Below, piece after piece: positions 8,269-17,850 of a stretch of DNA of 64,000 nt; position 1 is the first letter of the stretch, and the number at the start of each line of letters is the position of its first letter. The stretch is from the NCBI RefSeq assembly GCF_900105735.1, contig NZ_LT629793.1, positions 2,666,001 to 2,730,000 of the forward strand. The letters run 5' to 3'. The stretch is from Pseudomonas yamanorum. GTDB taxonomy: Bacteria; Pseudomonadota; Gammaproteobacteria; Pseudomonadales; Pseudomonadaceae. The position numbers were made by a program, and so were the translations under genes. The notes under the pieces were generated by a model. It made no database searches. It had not been told where the DNA came from and worked only from the letters and a program-made list of their open reading frames with translations.

Positions 8269-9153
8269 ATGATCGGTCCGATTCTGCTTAGCCTGCTCGC
8301 CGTGGCCCTTCTGGTGCTGGGGATAGGCCTGATGCGCAACGGTTTGCGCAAGGCCCAGACCGACAGGGTGTTGGAGCGCTTGGCCGAAGGGCAACCCCAG
8401 TCCCTGAAAGACAACACAGTAGCCACCCGCCTGGAACGCACCTTTATCCGTGCAGGCCTTGGCAGGCCGACCGAACGCCTGGGCCTGTGGCTGAGCCTTT
8501 GGGCCTTCGGTGCCCTGCTGGGGTGGCTGGTAGGCGAGTGGATAGGCCTGTTTGTCATGGTGGCGGCACCGCCCTTGGCACTGCGCCTGTACATCGCCGT
8601 ACGCTACCAGCGCCGGCTGCGCCGAATGGTCGAGCAACTGCCGCAGTTGCTCGACCACGCAGTGCGCAGCCTCAAATCCGGACGCACCCTGGCGGACGCC
8701 ATCCTGAGCGGCATCGATGCCAGTGACGACCCGTTGAAAAAATCCATGGGCCGCATCAAGCGCAATGTGCAACTGGGTGTCAGCCTGCCAGAGGCCGCTC
8801 ATGACTATGCCGAATTTTATGAACAGGATGAACTGCGCCTGTTTGCCCTGGGCCTCAAGGTCAACCACCGCTACGGAGGCAACGCCAGCGAGCTGCTGGA
8901 AAACCTGATCAAGATGATTCGCGAGCGCGACCAGGGCGCACGGCAATTACGCGCCATGACGGGTGAAACCCGGGTGACCGCATTGGTACTCGCAGTGCTG
9001 CCGGTGAGTGTTGCGGGCTACTTCCTGATCGTTAATCCGGTGTACCTGATGGCCATGTGGGATGACCACAGCGGCCAACGCCTGATGCTCGGTGCGTTCG
9101 CCTTGCAAGTCATCGGCTGCGTGGCGCTGTGGCGCATGTTGCGGAGTATCTGA
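8269..9153 (+). CDS. tadB: Tad inner-membrane platform protein TadB
   Basis: 294-residue inner-membrane protein with the type II/IV secretion F-domain. It has membrane segments near residues 1-22, 75-105, about 240-265 and 270-290, with a cytoplasmic loop containing QLPQLLDHAVRSLKSGRTL and the YAEFYEQDELRLFALGL helix typical of T2SSF proteins. With TadC it forms the membrane platform that the ATPase TadA drives. It is tightly packed: tadC begins one base after its stop. Confidence 0.93.
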   Translation: MIGPILLSLLAVALLVLGIGLMRNGLRKAQTDRVLERLAEGQPQSLKDNTVATRLERTFIRAGLGRPTERLGLWLSLWAFGALLGWLVGEWIGLFVMVAAPPLALRLYIAVRYQRRLRRMVEQLPQLLDHAVRSLKSGRTLADAILSGIDASDDPLKKSMGRIKRNVQLGVSLPEAAHDYAEFYEQDELRLFALGLKVNHRYGGNASELLENLIKMIRERDQGARQLRAMTGETRVTALVLAVLPVSVAGYFLIVNPVYLMAMWDDHSGQRLMLGAFALQVIGCVALWRMLRSI

Positions 9154-9154
9154 G

Positions 9155-10039
9155 ATGGCGATAGTGATCAGTGCCGTATTATTTCTTGCCGCGTTATTGC
9201 TGCTGGTGACCAACATCTTGAGCAGTCGTCGTCAGCAACGCCTGGTCACCCAAAGGCTGCAAGGCGAGCCAAGCCGTAACGACAAAATGAGTGAGTGGTT
9301 GCACCAACTGGGCAGCACCCGGATCGGCCAGCGCACCGTCAGCCTCGATAACGAAACCCAAACCCTGCTCAACCGCATGGGCTGGAGAAAGGCCAGCCAG
9401 CGTTCGATGTTCGCCGCCTGCCAGATCGCTTCGCCGATACTTCTGATGGGCCTGACCGCGCTGGCACTGGAGCTGTTTTTTCCCGGCACCGAGCATGGGT
9501 GGGTGATCCCCCTGCTGGCCCTGATCATCGGCTACCTGCTGCCCAAGCGAATCCTGGTTTCACTCGCCAAAAGGCGCCAGGACAAAATCGCCCGGGAAGT
9601 GGCAACCTTCATTCCCCTGGTGCGCATTCTGTTTGAGTCAGGCATGGCCGTAGAGCAGGCGCTCAGGGTCATGGCATACGACGCGCAGAAACTGTTGCCG
9701 GTGCTGACCGCCGAACTGCGCCTGGTGCTGGCACGCGTCGATTCCGGGCTGGAGTTGGGCGAGGAGTTGAACAAGGCCAGCGAGATGCTGGCCGTCGATG
9801 AGCTCAGCGACACGTGCCTGATCCTCCAGCAACTGCTGCATCAGGGCGGTGGTGCGATGAAGTCGCTGCAGTCGCTCAAGCAACTGCTGGATGACCGGCG
9901 CCTGACCCGCTTGCAGGAATACATCTCCAAGATGTCCGCCAAGATGTCCGTGGTGATGATGCTGTTCCTGTTTCCTGCGTTACTGATCGTACTGGCCGGC
10001 CCTGGCTTTATCGCCATTGCCAAAGCCTTCGCGCCTTGA
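9155..10039 (+). CDS. tadC: Tad inner-membrane platform protein TadC
   Basis: 294-residue second platform protein with a T2SSF domain. Membrane segments lie at about 2-22, 90-130 and 268-292; the cytoplasmic loop has EVATFIPLVRILFESGMAV and ILQQLLHQGGGAM, and the C-terminal helix is MMLFLFPALLIVLAGPG. I chose ATG 9155 rather than the upstream frame extension, because it directly follows the tadB stop and opens with a membrane helix (MAIVISAVLFLAALLLLV). TadB and TadC normally work as a pair. Confidence 0.93.
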   Translation: MAIVISAVLFLAALLLLVTNILSSRRQQRLVTQRLQGEPSRNDKMSEWLHQLGSTRIGQRTVSLDNETQTLLNRMGWRKASQRSMFAACQIASPILLMGLTALALELFFPGTEHGWVIPLLALIIGYLLPKRILVSLAKRRQDKIAREVATFIPLVRILFESGMAVEQALRVMAYDAQKLLPVLTAELRLVLARVDSGLELGEELNKASEMLAVDELSDTCLILQQLLHQGGGAMKSLQSLKQLLDDRRLTRLQEYISKMSAKMSVVMMLFLFPALLIVLAGPGFIAIAKAFAP

Positions 10040-10050
10040 GAGGACATGCA

Positions 10051-10773
10051 ATGAAGACATTGATGATCGCCTGCAGCCTGTTGTTGTTAGGCGGTTGTGC
10101 CAGCAACGGGCAACTGCCGTGGGCGGGCTTCAGCGCACAAGGCAGTTGTGCCAAGCCAAACTCCAATCAGGAGTTGTCACTGAACCTGGCCGACGACATG
10201 GCCAACGAGGGCAAGCTTCACGCCAGCCTGGCCAACCTGCAAAACCTGCCGGACAACCTGCCCCAGGTGCGCCAGCGCCAGGCCAAGGTGTACCGCCTGC
10301 TGGGCCGCAGCGAAGCCGAACCGCTGTACCGCAGCCTGCTCGGCACCTGCATGGCCGCCGAAGGCGAGCACGGCCTTGGGCAGCTGGCTGCTGCCAGGGG
10401 GGACAACGGCCAAGCCATGGCGCACTTGCAACGCGCGGCCAGGATGTCGCCCACCGACGAGAAAATCCGTAACGACCTGGGTGTTGTGTACCTCAATCAA
10501 AGGCGCCTGGAAGACGCACGCTTTGAATTCCTCACAGCCATGGAGCTCAAGCAGAGTGATCAATTGGCGGCCATCAATCTGGTGACGCTGATGATCTATC
10601 AGGACAATTGGGAACAAGCCGCACAAGTGGCCAGCCGCATGGGCCTGAGCCCGGAACAAGTGACGCAGGCCCAAGCCCGGGCGCAGCAACTCAAGGCACC
10701 GGCCTCACCGGCGACACCACCCAAAGATCAGGTCGCAACCGTAAGCGACGCACTGCAAGCGCCGGTCAAATAG
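10051..10773 (+). CDS. tadD: Tad pilotin-like TPR lipoprotein TadD
   Basis: 240-residue lipoprotein with a lipobox (LLLLGGC) after a short basic leader and TPR-like helices between about residues 70 and 200 (GQLAAARGDNGQAMAHLQRA, NDLGVVYLNQRRLEDARFEF). TadD-type lipoproteins help the RcpA secretin reach or assemble in the outer membrane. The start at 10051 gives the lipoprotein leader directly and has GAGAGGA upstream; an earlier ATG-type start at 10036 is disfavoured. The C-terminus is Ala/Pro-rich and probably flexible. Confidence 0.9.
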   Translation: MKTLMIACSLLLLGGCASNGQLPWAGFSAQGSCAKPNSNQELSLNLADDMANEGKLHASLANLQNLPDNLPQVRQRQAKVYRLLGRSEAEPLYRSLLGTCMAAEGEHGLGQLAAARGDNGQAMAHLQRAARMSPTDEKIRNDLGVVYLNQRRLEDARFEFLTAMELKQSDQLAAINLVTLMIYQDNWEQAAQVASRMGLSPEQVTQAQARAQQLKAPASPATPPKDQVATVSDALQAPVK

Positions 10774-10793
10774 GTTTGAAGGGAGTACACAGG

Positions 10794-11072
10794 ATGAAAC
10801 TCACACGGCTCGCCACTCTGCTGTTCGCCAGCCTGCCGCTGACGGCGTTGGCTATTGAACCAGGACCTTCGTCGCCACAGCAAAAACAGACCGAAGGCTG
10901 GCTGCAGCTGCAAGTCAGCGGCGAACAAGCATCCACCCACCTGCAAAAGGCCACGCCCGCTGAACGTGACCTGACCATGCAACGCCTGCTGGAGAGTTAC
11001 AAACACCCTATTCCTGAGTATTACGACCAGAAACAGGGCGGCAACACCCCAGGCGGCGGCAGCAGTAACTAG
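10794..11072 (+). CDS. DUF3613-type small exported protein of the tad locus
   Basis: 92-residue protein with a signal peptide (MKLTRLATLLFASLPLTALA) and a short helix-rich mature part (QTEGWLQLQVSGEQAS, ERDLTMQRLLESYKHPIPEYY) ending in a Gly/Ser-rich tail. It matches my memory of the DUF3613 proteins that end the tad operon in Pseudomonas (the PA4298 position). Function is unknown; a periplasmic accessory role in pilus assembly is inferred. The ribosome site is GGAG upstream of ATG 10794. Its TAG stop (11070-11072) shares bases with the stop of the convergent pprB gene. Confidence 0.8.
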   Translation: MKLTRLATLLFASLPLTALAIEPGPSSPQQKQTEGWLQLQVSGEQASTHLQKATPAERDLTMQRLLESYKHPIPEYYDQKQGGNTPGGGSSN

Positions 11073-11857
11073 TGGGCAGTCACGCGCTGGCGTGCCGGTG
11101 AGTTATTCGGCGATAGCGCCAGCGCCAACTGGGTGCGGTTGTGCATATGGGTCAGGCGCAGCACCTGGGACACGTAGAGTTTCACCGTGTTTTCGGTGAT
11201 GCCCAGCTCACAGGCAATCTGATAGTTGGTCTGGCCCTTGCCTACCAGCCTGGCGACATCCAACTGGCGTGGGGACAACTGATTGAAGATCGCCGGTATT
11301 TCAACGCGGTCAGTGTCGCTGACTTCGCCATCGGCTTCATTCGACAGGGTCGACTGCGGGCTGCTGCGCACCTTGTCGAGGTCATGATAAAGATCGTCGA
11401 TGGACGCCGAGAGAAACTGCAGCTTCTGGTTCAGATGCCCCAGGTCGAGGTTTTTCTGCCGGTCTTGCAGCGCCACAACCTGGCGTTGCAACCCTTCAAG
11501 CAATTCGCCCAGATTGATTGGCTTCTGGTAGTAATCGGCAATCCCGGCACGCAGGGCCTTGATCACGTCTTGCTTGTCCGCACGCCCCGTCAACATGATG
11601 GCCTCAAAGACCCGTTGCTTGCCGGCCAGGCGTTGCAGAGCCTGGACCAGTTCGATGCCATCCATGTCCGGCATATGCAGATCGCACAGTACCAGGCCGA
11701 TCTCGGCATCGTCGCGAAAACGCTCGATGGCTTGCTGGCTGGAGGCACAAGGGACGCAACGGTAACCGTTGCTTTCAAGAAATTCGCAAAGCTCTTCCAC
11801 GATCAGGGGCTGATCATCGACAACGAGCACTTTCACTTCAGAGGTAAGCTTGTTCAC
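11069..11857 (-). CDS. pprB: PprB-like two-component response regulator (receiver + LuxR HTH)
   Basis: 262-residue regulator. The receiver domain covers residues 8-125, with acidic pair VVDDQP, phospho-acceptor Asp59 in LVLCDLHMPDMDG, and Lys in YQKPINL. A coiled linker (QRQVVALQDRQKNLDLGHLN) leads to a LuxR-type HTH at about 193-250 (LSPRQLDVARLVGKGQTN, ACELGITENTVKLYVSQVL). In P. aeruginosa PprB sits in the tad locus and activates flp, tad and adhesin genes; position and domain order here fit that role. It is downstream of fppA on the same strand (113-base gap) and convergent with the tad operon. Confidence 0.88.
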   Translation of the reverse strand: MNKLTSEVKVLVVDDQPLIVEELCEFLESNGYRCVPCASSQQAIERFRDDAEIGLVLCDLHMPDMDGIELVQALQRLAGKQRVFEAIMLTGRADKQDVIKALRAGIADYYQKPINLGELLEGLQRQVVALQDRQKNLDLGHLNQKLQFLSASIDDLYHDLDKVRSSPQSTLSNEADGEVSDTDRVEIPAIFNQLSPRQLDVARLVGKGQTNYQIACELGITENTVKLYVSQVLRLTHMHNRTQLALALSPNNSPARQRVTAH

Positions 11858-11907
11858 GCGCTACTCCATGCCTGGGCAAGCCAAAGACCGACCGATCCAT
11901 TCCGACC

Positions 11908-11954
11908 ACTTTCCTATACAACATACCCATAAACGTAGACGTACTTTCCTACTA
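11908..11954 (-). promoter_or_regulatory. Repeated TAGGAAAGT motif upstream of pprB
   Basis: On the minus strand TAGGAAAGT occurs twice, at 11908-11916 and 11943-11951, with 35 bases between starts. The second copy is part of TAGTAGGAAAG (11944-11954), which is also found before rcpC. Direct repeats before a regulator gene suggest autoregulation by PprB; this is inference. Confidence 0.35.
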
Positions 11955-11970
11955 TGTACATAGCGATAGC

Positions 11971-12456
11971 CTACGTGGCGACTAATGGGATCCAAAGCCA
12001 GGCCAGGCAAAACCCGACCCATAAAAACGGCACGAACGGCTGTCTGGCCGAGCGTTCCGGATGCAGGTACTGCAAGGTGTTCTTAAGCTCTTGATTCATC
12101 AGCGGCCACAGCCTGGGGGCCAGCAGCAGCCACGCCGCGCTGGCGAGGCCTGCGCCGATGAAAGTGCCCAATACGTAGAGGTAGTTGGTCGCCAGTCCCA
12201 ATGCCGCGATCAACTTCACGTCACCGGCCCCCAGACGGCCCAGCGCGTAACCCGGCAGGGTAAACAACAGCGCCAGGGCAAATGCCCCGCCACCCTCGGC
12301 GGCAGGCGCGCCGAGCCAGGTGGTACCGCTCCAGAGCAGGTAAACCAGCGCCAGCAAGCCTGCGCCGAGGGTCAAGCGGTTGGAGATCTGACGTAGACGG
12401 ATATCTTGCACAGCGCACAGCGCCAGCCAAACGAATAGGACGAGGCTTTGAATCAC
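11971..12456 (-). CDS. fppA: Flp prepilin peptidase FppA/TadV (CpaA family)
   Basis: 161-residue polytopic inner-membrane aspartic peptidase that cleaves the leader of Flp and of the TadE-type pseudopilins. The two catalytic Asp are Asp18 in VQDIRLRQISN and Asp79 in the GAGDVKL (GxGD) motif. It has about five hydrophobic segments and lacks the N-methylation domain of large PilD-type enzymes, as usual for TadV/CpaA. It is divergent from the TadE-like gene and upstream of pprB. It is small but complete for the family. Confidence 0.92.
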   Translation of the reverse strand: MIQSLVLFVWLALCAVQDIRLRQISNRLTLGAGLLALVYLLWSGTTWLGAPAAEGGGAFALALLFTLPGYALGRLGAGDVKLIAALGLATNYLYVLGTFIGAGLASAAWLLLAPRLWPLMNQELKNTLQYLHPERSARQPFVPFLWVGFCLAWLWIPLVAT

Positions 12457-12527
12457 GTAAAAAAAATCCCTTTTTGCTGATTGATTCTATGCTGATATCA
12501 GGTAGTGGTAGTCAGGGTAGACGAGTC

Positions 12528-12968
12528 ATGAAAAAAGACCTCCCTAGAAAGCAAAAAGGTGCCGCCGCGCTGGAGTTCGCGATGGTCTTCATGATTTTTT
12601 TTGCCGTGTTTTATGGTCTGGTCAGCTACAGCCTGCCGTTACTGTTGATGCAGTCCTTTACCCAAGCCGCCGCTGAAGGCGTAAGGCGTAGCGTCGCGCT
12701 GGACCCCTCCACGCCTAACTACATAACGGCACTGCCCAATCAGGCCGTCGCCGCGGCGCAGGCACAATTGTCCTGGATCCCCTCGTCGTTCAAGTTCCTG
12801 CCCACGTATGTCACGGCAACCTATAGCGCGAGCTCGCTGTTGACGGTGCAAATCAACTATCCAACGTCCAGCCTTCAGAACGTGTTGCCGTTTCTGGTAC
12901 TGCCAGGCTTTGGGACCGTCCCCGCCCTGCCTCCCACGCTTTCGGCCCAATCGAGCATGCAGTTTTGA
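12528..12968 (+). CDS. TadE-like pseudopilin
   Basis: 146-residue minor pilin-like protein. A short basic leader (MKKDLPRKQKG) is followed by the cleavage-type site G|AAALEFAMVFMIFF with Glu at +5, then a long hydrophobic helix; the remainder is a small periplasmic domain. This is the TadE-like family architecture. I chose the ATG at 12528 because it gives an 11-residue leader; an upstream ATG near 12490 would add about 13 residues and its ribosome site is no better. It would be matured by FppA, encoded divergently next door. Whether it is the TadE or TadF member cannot be told from the sequence alone. Confidence 0.82.
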   Translation: MKKDLPRKQKGAAALEFAMVFMIFFAVFYGLVSYSLPLLLMQSFTQAAAEGVRRSVALDPSTPNYITALPNQAVAAAQAQLSWIPSSFKFLPTYVTATYSASSLLTVQINYPTSSLQNVLPFLVLPGFGTVPALPPTLSAQSSMQF

Positions 12969-12982
12969 CCTCAGGGGATAAA

Positions 12983-15715
12983 TTGTTCGGCCGCCTGCTC
13001 GGCCGTGGCAACCACCTGGATGCGGACGCGCCGGCAGCACTGCCCACCACCGCCGCCCTGTTGTTCTACCTGGACGCCCAAGGCCGCGTGCTGGACATCC
13101 AGGGCCCGCTGCGCCATCGGCTGGAACAGCCCGCCGCGCAACCGCACCAGCCTGCCTTGCTGCTCGAATACCTCACGCCGATGAGCAGCCTGGTGATTGA
13201 AGGCACGCCCGGCGACTGGCAGGGGCAAAGCCTGGACCTGGAGTTCAAAGGGCTTGCCGGGCAAACCCTGCATACCCGCGGCTGGGTTCAACCCGAGGGC
13301 AAGGCTTGGCTCCTTCAATTGCTGGACATTGGCGACCTGATTGCCCATCGCCAACTGACTCAGCGACGCGAACACAATCAGCGCGTAAACGACCAGATCA
13401 GCGAGCAACTACGGGTCTGCAGCCTGACGCGCCTGCCCGAGGTGCTGCAAGACACTCTCCAGACCATCTCCCAGCACTGGCACGTCCCCTGCACTGCGAT
13501 TGCCTTGCTGGACGAGCAGGGCCAGGAGTGGTGTATCCAGGGCTGTTACACATCCCACGACGCTCCGGCACTTTGGAGCAACGGGCAAGCCCTGGGCGCC
13601 AGCCTCGACAGCCTGGGCGGTACAGCGCCGGTGAGCCTGGGGGTAAACCGAGGCCACAGCGACCACCCGCGCCTGCAAGGGCTGTTTGGCAATACCGATG
13701 GTTTTCTGGTGCCCTATCACGATGGTCATGGCGTGGGTGCATGGTTGCTGTGCGGCCTTTATAGCCGCCAGGAACACACCAGCGACCGTGACTGGCTGCA
13801 ACTGACCGCCGCCCTCGCCGCACCGTTGCTCGGCCGCCTGCGCGAACAGCACCATCAGCAGCAACTGGAGCGCCTCGACGCCCTGCAGGGACTGCTCGGC
13901 ACCGGCTGGTGGGAACTGCCCCCCCACAGTGAGGACATTGAACTCGCCCCGCAGTTGCTGCACACCCTCAACCACGGCGAGTCCACCACACGGCTCTCGT
14001 TGCCGATGTGGCTCAAGCTGATTCACCCTGCCGACCGGGAAGAGCTCGCCAGCCGCCTGCAAGACCTCAAGACCCTGGGCAAGCCGCTGTCCACCAGCGT
14101 TCGCCTGCAACCTACCGACCCGACGCAAAACCCCATCTGGTACCGCGTACAGGGGCAAGCGCTGGGCTCGGGCGGGCACCGCCGCCTGGTGGGCTTCATG
14201 CTCGACATCAGCGATATAAAAAACCAGGCTCAACAGGCCGCCGCCGCCCACGCACGCCTGGACAACCTGATCGCCAGCTCCCCGGCCGTGATCTACGTGC
14301 AGCGCTACGTCGAAGGCACGCTGCAACCGGTGTTCTTCAGCGACAGCCTGCTGCCGCTGCTGGGCCGCACCCTGGCCGACTTCACCCCGGCGACGCTGAA
14401 CCAATGGATCCACCCCGAAGACCGCGACCTCTACTTCGACCGTACCCGCCGACTGCTGCGCGAAGGCAACGTGCGCAGTCGCTACCGAGTGCTCGACAAA
14501 CAGGGCGATTACCACTGGCTGCTGGATGAAGCCCGACTGCTACGCGACGATCTCGGGTTGCCCGTGGAAGCCGTGGGCCTGTGGCTGGATGTGACCGAGA
14601 CGACCCTGGCGGCGCAACGGGTCAAGGAAAGCGAGGAACGCTATCGAATCCTGGTGGAAGACTCCCCTGCGATGATCTGCCGTTACCGCCCGGACCTGAC
14701 CCTGACCTTCGGTAATACCCCCCTGGCCAACTACATGGAGTGCCTGCCTGAACAACTGCCGGGCATGAACCTCAGCCAGTGGTTGTCCGAAGAACAACGC
14801 GAGGCATTTGTGCAGCGCATCCGGCAGTTGACCCCGGAGTTCCCCGTGAGCACCGCCGAAATCAGCCTGCAATTGCCGGGGCGCACACATGCCTGGTGGG
14901 TGTGGTCGGACCGGGGCGTATTCGACGAACAGGGCCAGTTGCAGGAAGTGCAGGCCGTGGGCCGCGACAACACCGAAGTGCGCCGCTCCCAGCAGCAACT
15001 GACCCAAAGCGCCAAAATGGCCACCCTCGGCGAAATGGCCACCGGCCTGGCCCACGAGATCAACCAGCCGCTGAATGTGATGCGCATGGCCATCGTCAAC
15101 GTGCTCAAGCGCTTGAGCAACGGTGATGCACAGATCGACTACCTGACGGAAAAACTCCAGCGCATCGACTCCCAGGTCCAGCGAGCCGCCCGCGTGGTGG
15201 ATCATATGCGCGTGTTCGGCCGCCGCTCTGAAGTCGAACAACAGCCCTTCAACCCGGCGCAGGCGGTGGAAGGCACCTTGTCGCTGCTCACTGAAGGCCT
15301 GCGTGGCAAAGGCATAGAACTGCGGGTGACGCAGACGGACATTGCGGTGCAGGTCAAAGGCTACGTCGACCAGTTGGAGCAGGTGCTGATCAACCTGATG
15401 GTCAACGCCCGCGATGCTCTGCTGAGCAAGCGCGAACACGACCGCGACCTGCGGCCGTGGATCTCGGTGCAGATCGAACACGACAGCCGTCACGTGCGCA
15501 TCTGGGTCGAGGACAACGGCGGCGGGATTGACCCACGGCTGCTGGAGCGGATTTTCGAACCGTTCTTCACCACCAAGCCGATTGGCGTGGGCACCGGCCT
15601 GGGGTTATCAGTGAGCTATGGCATTGTCGAGAACATGGGCGGCCGGTTGAGCGTCGCCAACAGTGAACATGGGGCGAAGTTTTGTGTGGAGTTGCCGGCG
15701 GTGAGCGAGGTTTAG
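12983..15715 (+). CDS. Large PAS/GAF-type sensor histidine kinase, candidate PprA partner of PprB
   Basis: About 910 residues with no membrane segment, so probably cytoplasmic. The middle holds a GAF-like stretch (about 150-275, [11 protein letters not shown]) and several PAS/PAC units (for example [36 protein letters not shown]). The HisKA box is [13 protein letters not shown] with His691 by this start; the ATPase boxes are [19 protein letters not shown] and [18 protein letters not shown], so it looks active. The start is TTG 12983, because AGGGG (12973-12977) lies 5 bases before it; a TTG at 12965 that overlaps the tadE stop is possible but has no ribosome site. It is a fair candidate for the PprA-type kinase that drives PprB; this is inference from location. 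Confidence 0.85.
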   Translation: MFGRLLGRGNHLDADAPAALPTTAALLFYLDAQGRVLDIQGPLRHRLEQPAAQPHQPALLLEYLTPMSSLVIEGTPGDWQGQSLDLEFKGLAGQTLHTRGWVQPEGKAWLLQLLDIGDLIAHRQLTQRREHNQRVNDQISEQLRVCSLTRLPEVLQDTLQTISQHWHVPCTAIALLDEQGQEWCIQGCYTSHDAPALWSNGQALGASLDSLGGTAPVSLGVNRGHSDHPRLQGLFGNTDGFLVPYHDGHGVGAWLLCGLYSRQEHTSDRDWLQLTAALAAPLLGRLREQHHQQQLERLDALQGLLGTGWWELPPHSEDIELAPQLLHTLNHGESTTRLSLPMWLKLIHPADREELASRLQDLKTLGKPLSTSVRLQPTDPTQNPIWYRVQGQALGSGGHRRLVGFMLDISDIKNQAQQAAAAHARLDNLIASSPAVIYVQRYVEGTLQPVFFSDSLLPLLGRTLADFTPATLNQWIHPEDRDLYFDRTRRLLREGNVRSRYRVLDKQGDYHWLLDEARLLRDDLGLPVEAVGLWLDVTETTLAAQRVKESEERYRILVEDSPAMICRYRPDLTLTFGNTPLANYMECLPEQLPGMNLSQWLSEEQREAFVQRIRQLTPEFPVSTAEISLQLPGRTHAWWVWSDRGVFDEQGQLQEVQAVGRDNTEVRRSQQQLTQSAKMATLGEMATGLAHEINQPLNVMRMAIVNVLKRLSNGDAQIDYLTEKLQRIDSQVQRAARVVDHMRVFGRRSEVEQQPFNPAQAVEGTLSLLTEGLRGKGIELRVTQTDIAVQVKGYVDQLEQVLINLMVNARDALLSKREHDRDLRPWISVQIEHDSRHVRIWVEDNGGGIDPRLLERIFEPFFTTKPIGVGTGLGLSVSYGIVENMGGRLSVANSEHGAKFCVELPAVSEV

Positions 15716-17721
15716 ATCACCAGATACGCATTACCCGAGTGGCAACTGAGGTTGGCGCCCACGCCGACCTGGTTAAGGTCGACTCCCAGCCCCAGCAACA
15801 GGGTATTCACCAACGAATTGATCAAGGGTATCAGCGTGGCATTCAACACGTTGAGCAACGCCGTGGTCACGCCGCTTAAAACCGATCCAAGGCCGCCGAT
15901 CAGGTTGCCCAGCAGGTTCGCGTTGCCGGGGGTAGGCCCGTACATATTCAGGTTAAGCCCGGCCGTCACGCCGTTCACCGGATCGGTCAGGCCGCTGACG
16001 ATATTGGTGGTGCTGTAGCTGGAGTAATACGGTGGCTGGGAAATCTCCGGCAAATTCGGCGATTGGTAGGTGTAGGGAATGTTGTAGGTACCGCCTGCCG
16101 AAATATTGGCCGATAACCCCAACCCTCCGCCTACGCCCATCACCACCGGATTGCAGAACACAATTAATGTGCAGGTCTTCGTACCGATATCGACGATCTT
16201 CAACGGCGTCACCACCACCGTAGGGGGTGTAGGGCCAGTCCCGAAAACGCTGCTGCTGGCAATCTGGCCCATCCGCAGATTGACCAGTGATGTGTTGGTG
16301 GCCGTGGTCAGGGTTTTAGTGGTCGGGCTGGCGCAGCTGTAACCGGTGACCCAACTGGCGGCACTCGCCGCATCCAGCTCGATATCGATACCCACCGGCG
16401 GCGGCAGCACTTGCAACACCGGCGAAGTACACGAGATCGCACAGGTCAACGAATTGATCACCCCGACCAGGTTCAGGCTGAGCAGCGCGTCCAACGTACC
16501 CAGCAGCGGGCTCACCAACCCGGTCACCGCGTTAGTCAGCGTGGAGACGGTGTTGAGTATCGGCAGGTTAACCGACAGCTTCGTGCGTAACTGAGCCGTT
16601 TGTACGTAAATCCGGTTTGGGCCGGTCATGGGATTCTGCCCGGCCGCCGTGGCAAGCGCCGGGTTACCGATGGCCGACAGCTGTGGCGGCTGCAACACCT
16701 GGACGCTGGCAGTGATTTGCGCCACCCCCGGCAAGTTGATAGGGAAACTGGCCACCAGTCCGTTTTGCTTGTTGGCCAATTGCACGAACCCCTGAATCAG
16801 GTCGAACACCCGCATGTTGACCGCCAGGGCGGCGACGCTGGCACCACTCTCCACCGACAGCACATTGCCCAGCACCACCGTGGTCGCACCCGCTGCGACT
16901 TTCAGGGCCTGTAGGCTGGCAATGGTCGCAGTGGCCGACAATGTATGCGTGGGGTCCAGCACATTGATTGCCGACTGAATCAGTTGGCCAACCGCGATGG
17001 TGTTGCCCAGTACCTGTGTATAACCACCGGCCGTCAGCCCCAGGTCGAGCTTCAGTTGGTTCAGGTAACTCAGCAAAGAAATATTGGTGTTGATCAGGCC
17101 GTTCCAGCCCGCCACCGAGAGATTCACGGCGCCGCCCAACAATCCGCCGGTCAGCGCGTTAAGCAGGGGCGCGTTGTTCGTATCCACGACCAACGCCGTG
17201 CTGCGAATGGTCAATGACGCCAGCGGCGGCCCCAGTGCGGCGACCGCCACTGCATTCACCGTCGTCTGCGCGGTCACCGCAGTACCGTTGACCATGTTCC
17301 ATATGCCGCCGGCGACGCTGGTCGCCACGGTCTCGGAGGCTACCACCTGAATCGCATCGTTTTTAGTGGCGTTGGCGCTGAAGACCCGCTGATTGCTGGC
17401 ATTGGTCACCAACGTGCCGCAGGTGACCGCCAGTGCCCGGGTGTTGGCGACAATCGTGAAGCCATTGCGCGTGGCGTTCTGCGTGGCGTAATCGTTGGCC
17501 GTGGTGCTCGGTGCGCATTGCCCGCCACGATTGGCAGCCTCCAGGGCTGCCGTATCGGCCACGGACTGCAACTTGCGCTTTTCCAGGTACAGGCGACTGC
17601 TATCGATAACCAGCAACAGGAATACCAAGGCGATGCCCAGGGTCACGGCCGCAATCAAGCCAATCGCACCACGCTGCCTTGCATACCCGGGCAGGCGACC
17701 GGAACGAAGTCGAAGAGACAT
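15712..17721 (-). CDS. tadG: TadG-like Flp pilus-associated membrane protein
   Basis: 669-residue protein with an N-terminal basic stretch and membrane helix (RQRGAIGLIAAVTLGIALVF) followed by the TadG-type motif LYLEKRKLQSVADTAALEAA, then a long Ala/Val/Thr/Asn-rich region that is probably periplasmic. A few Cys pairs occur in the last third (CAISC, CSSP-like). TadG anchors in the inner membrane and is needed for pilus assembly in other systems. GGAG lies upstream of the start. It is convergent with the sensor kinase: the kinase TAG (15713-15715) and the tadG TAA (15712-15714, minus strand) share bases. Confidence 0.87.
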   Translation of the reverse strand: MSLRLRSGRLPGYARQRGAIGLIAAVTLGIALVFLLLVIDSSRLYLEKRKLQSVADTAALEAANRGGQCAPSTTANDYATQNATRNGFTIVANTRALAVTCGTLVTNASNQRVFSANATKNDAIQVVASETVATSVAGGIWNMVNGTAVTAQTTVNAVAVAALGPPLASLTIRSTALVVDTNNAPLLNALTGGLLGGAVNLSVAGWNGLINTNISLLSYLNQLKLDLGLTAGGYTQVLGNTIAVGQLIQSAINVLDPTHTLSATATIASLQALKVAAGATTVVLGNVLSVESGASVAALAVNMRVFDLIQGFVQLANKQNGLVASFPINLPGVAQITASVQVLQPPQLSAIGNPALATAAGQNPMTGPNRIYVQTAQLRTKLSVNLPILNTVSTLTNAVTGLVSPLLGTLDALLSLNLVGVINSLTCAISCTSPVLQVLPPPVGIDIELDAASAASWVTGYSCASPTTKTLTTATNTSLVNLRMGQIASSSVFGTGPTPPTVVVTPLKIVDIGTKTCTLIVFCNPVVMGVGGGLGLSANISAGGTYNIPYTYQSPNLPEISQPPYYSSYSTTNIVSGLTDPVNGVTAGLNLNMYGPTPGNANLLGNLIGGLGSVLSGVTTALLNVLNATLIPLINSLVNTLLLGLGVDLNQVGVGANLSCHSGNAYLVI

Positions 17722-17850
17722 CGAGCACTCCTTTGCCGGCAGATTGCCGAGCGCTTACTCTCCTGTGTTGCCTGGGAGTGTAGTCAAGAGCGGCGGGGGC
17801 TGCAGGCCAGTCGCCATAGATCGGCGACTGGCGGAGGGCTGATCAAGCAA

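Noticed and set aside
3119..12456. Type II secretion or type IVa pilus system
   Set aside because: The small FppA peptidase, Flp pilin with Glu+5 in a short protein, CpaB/RcpC and two TadB/C platform proteins are specific to the Tad system.
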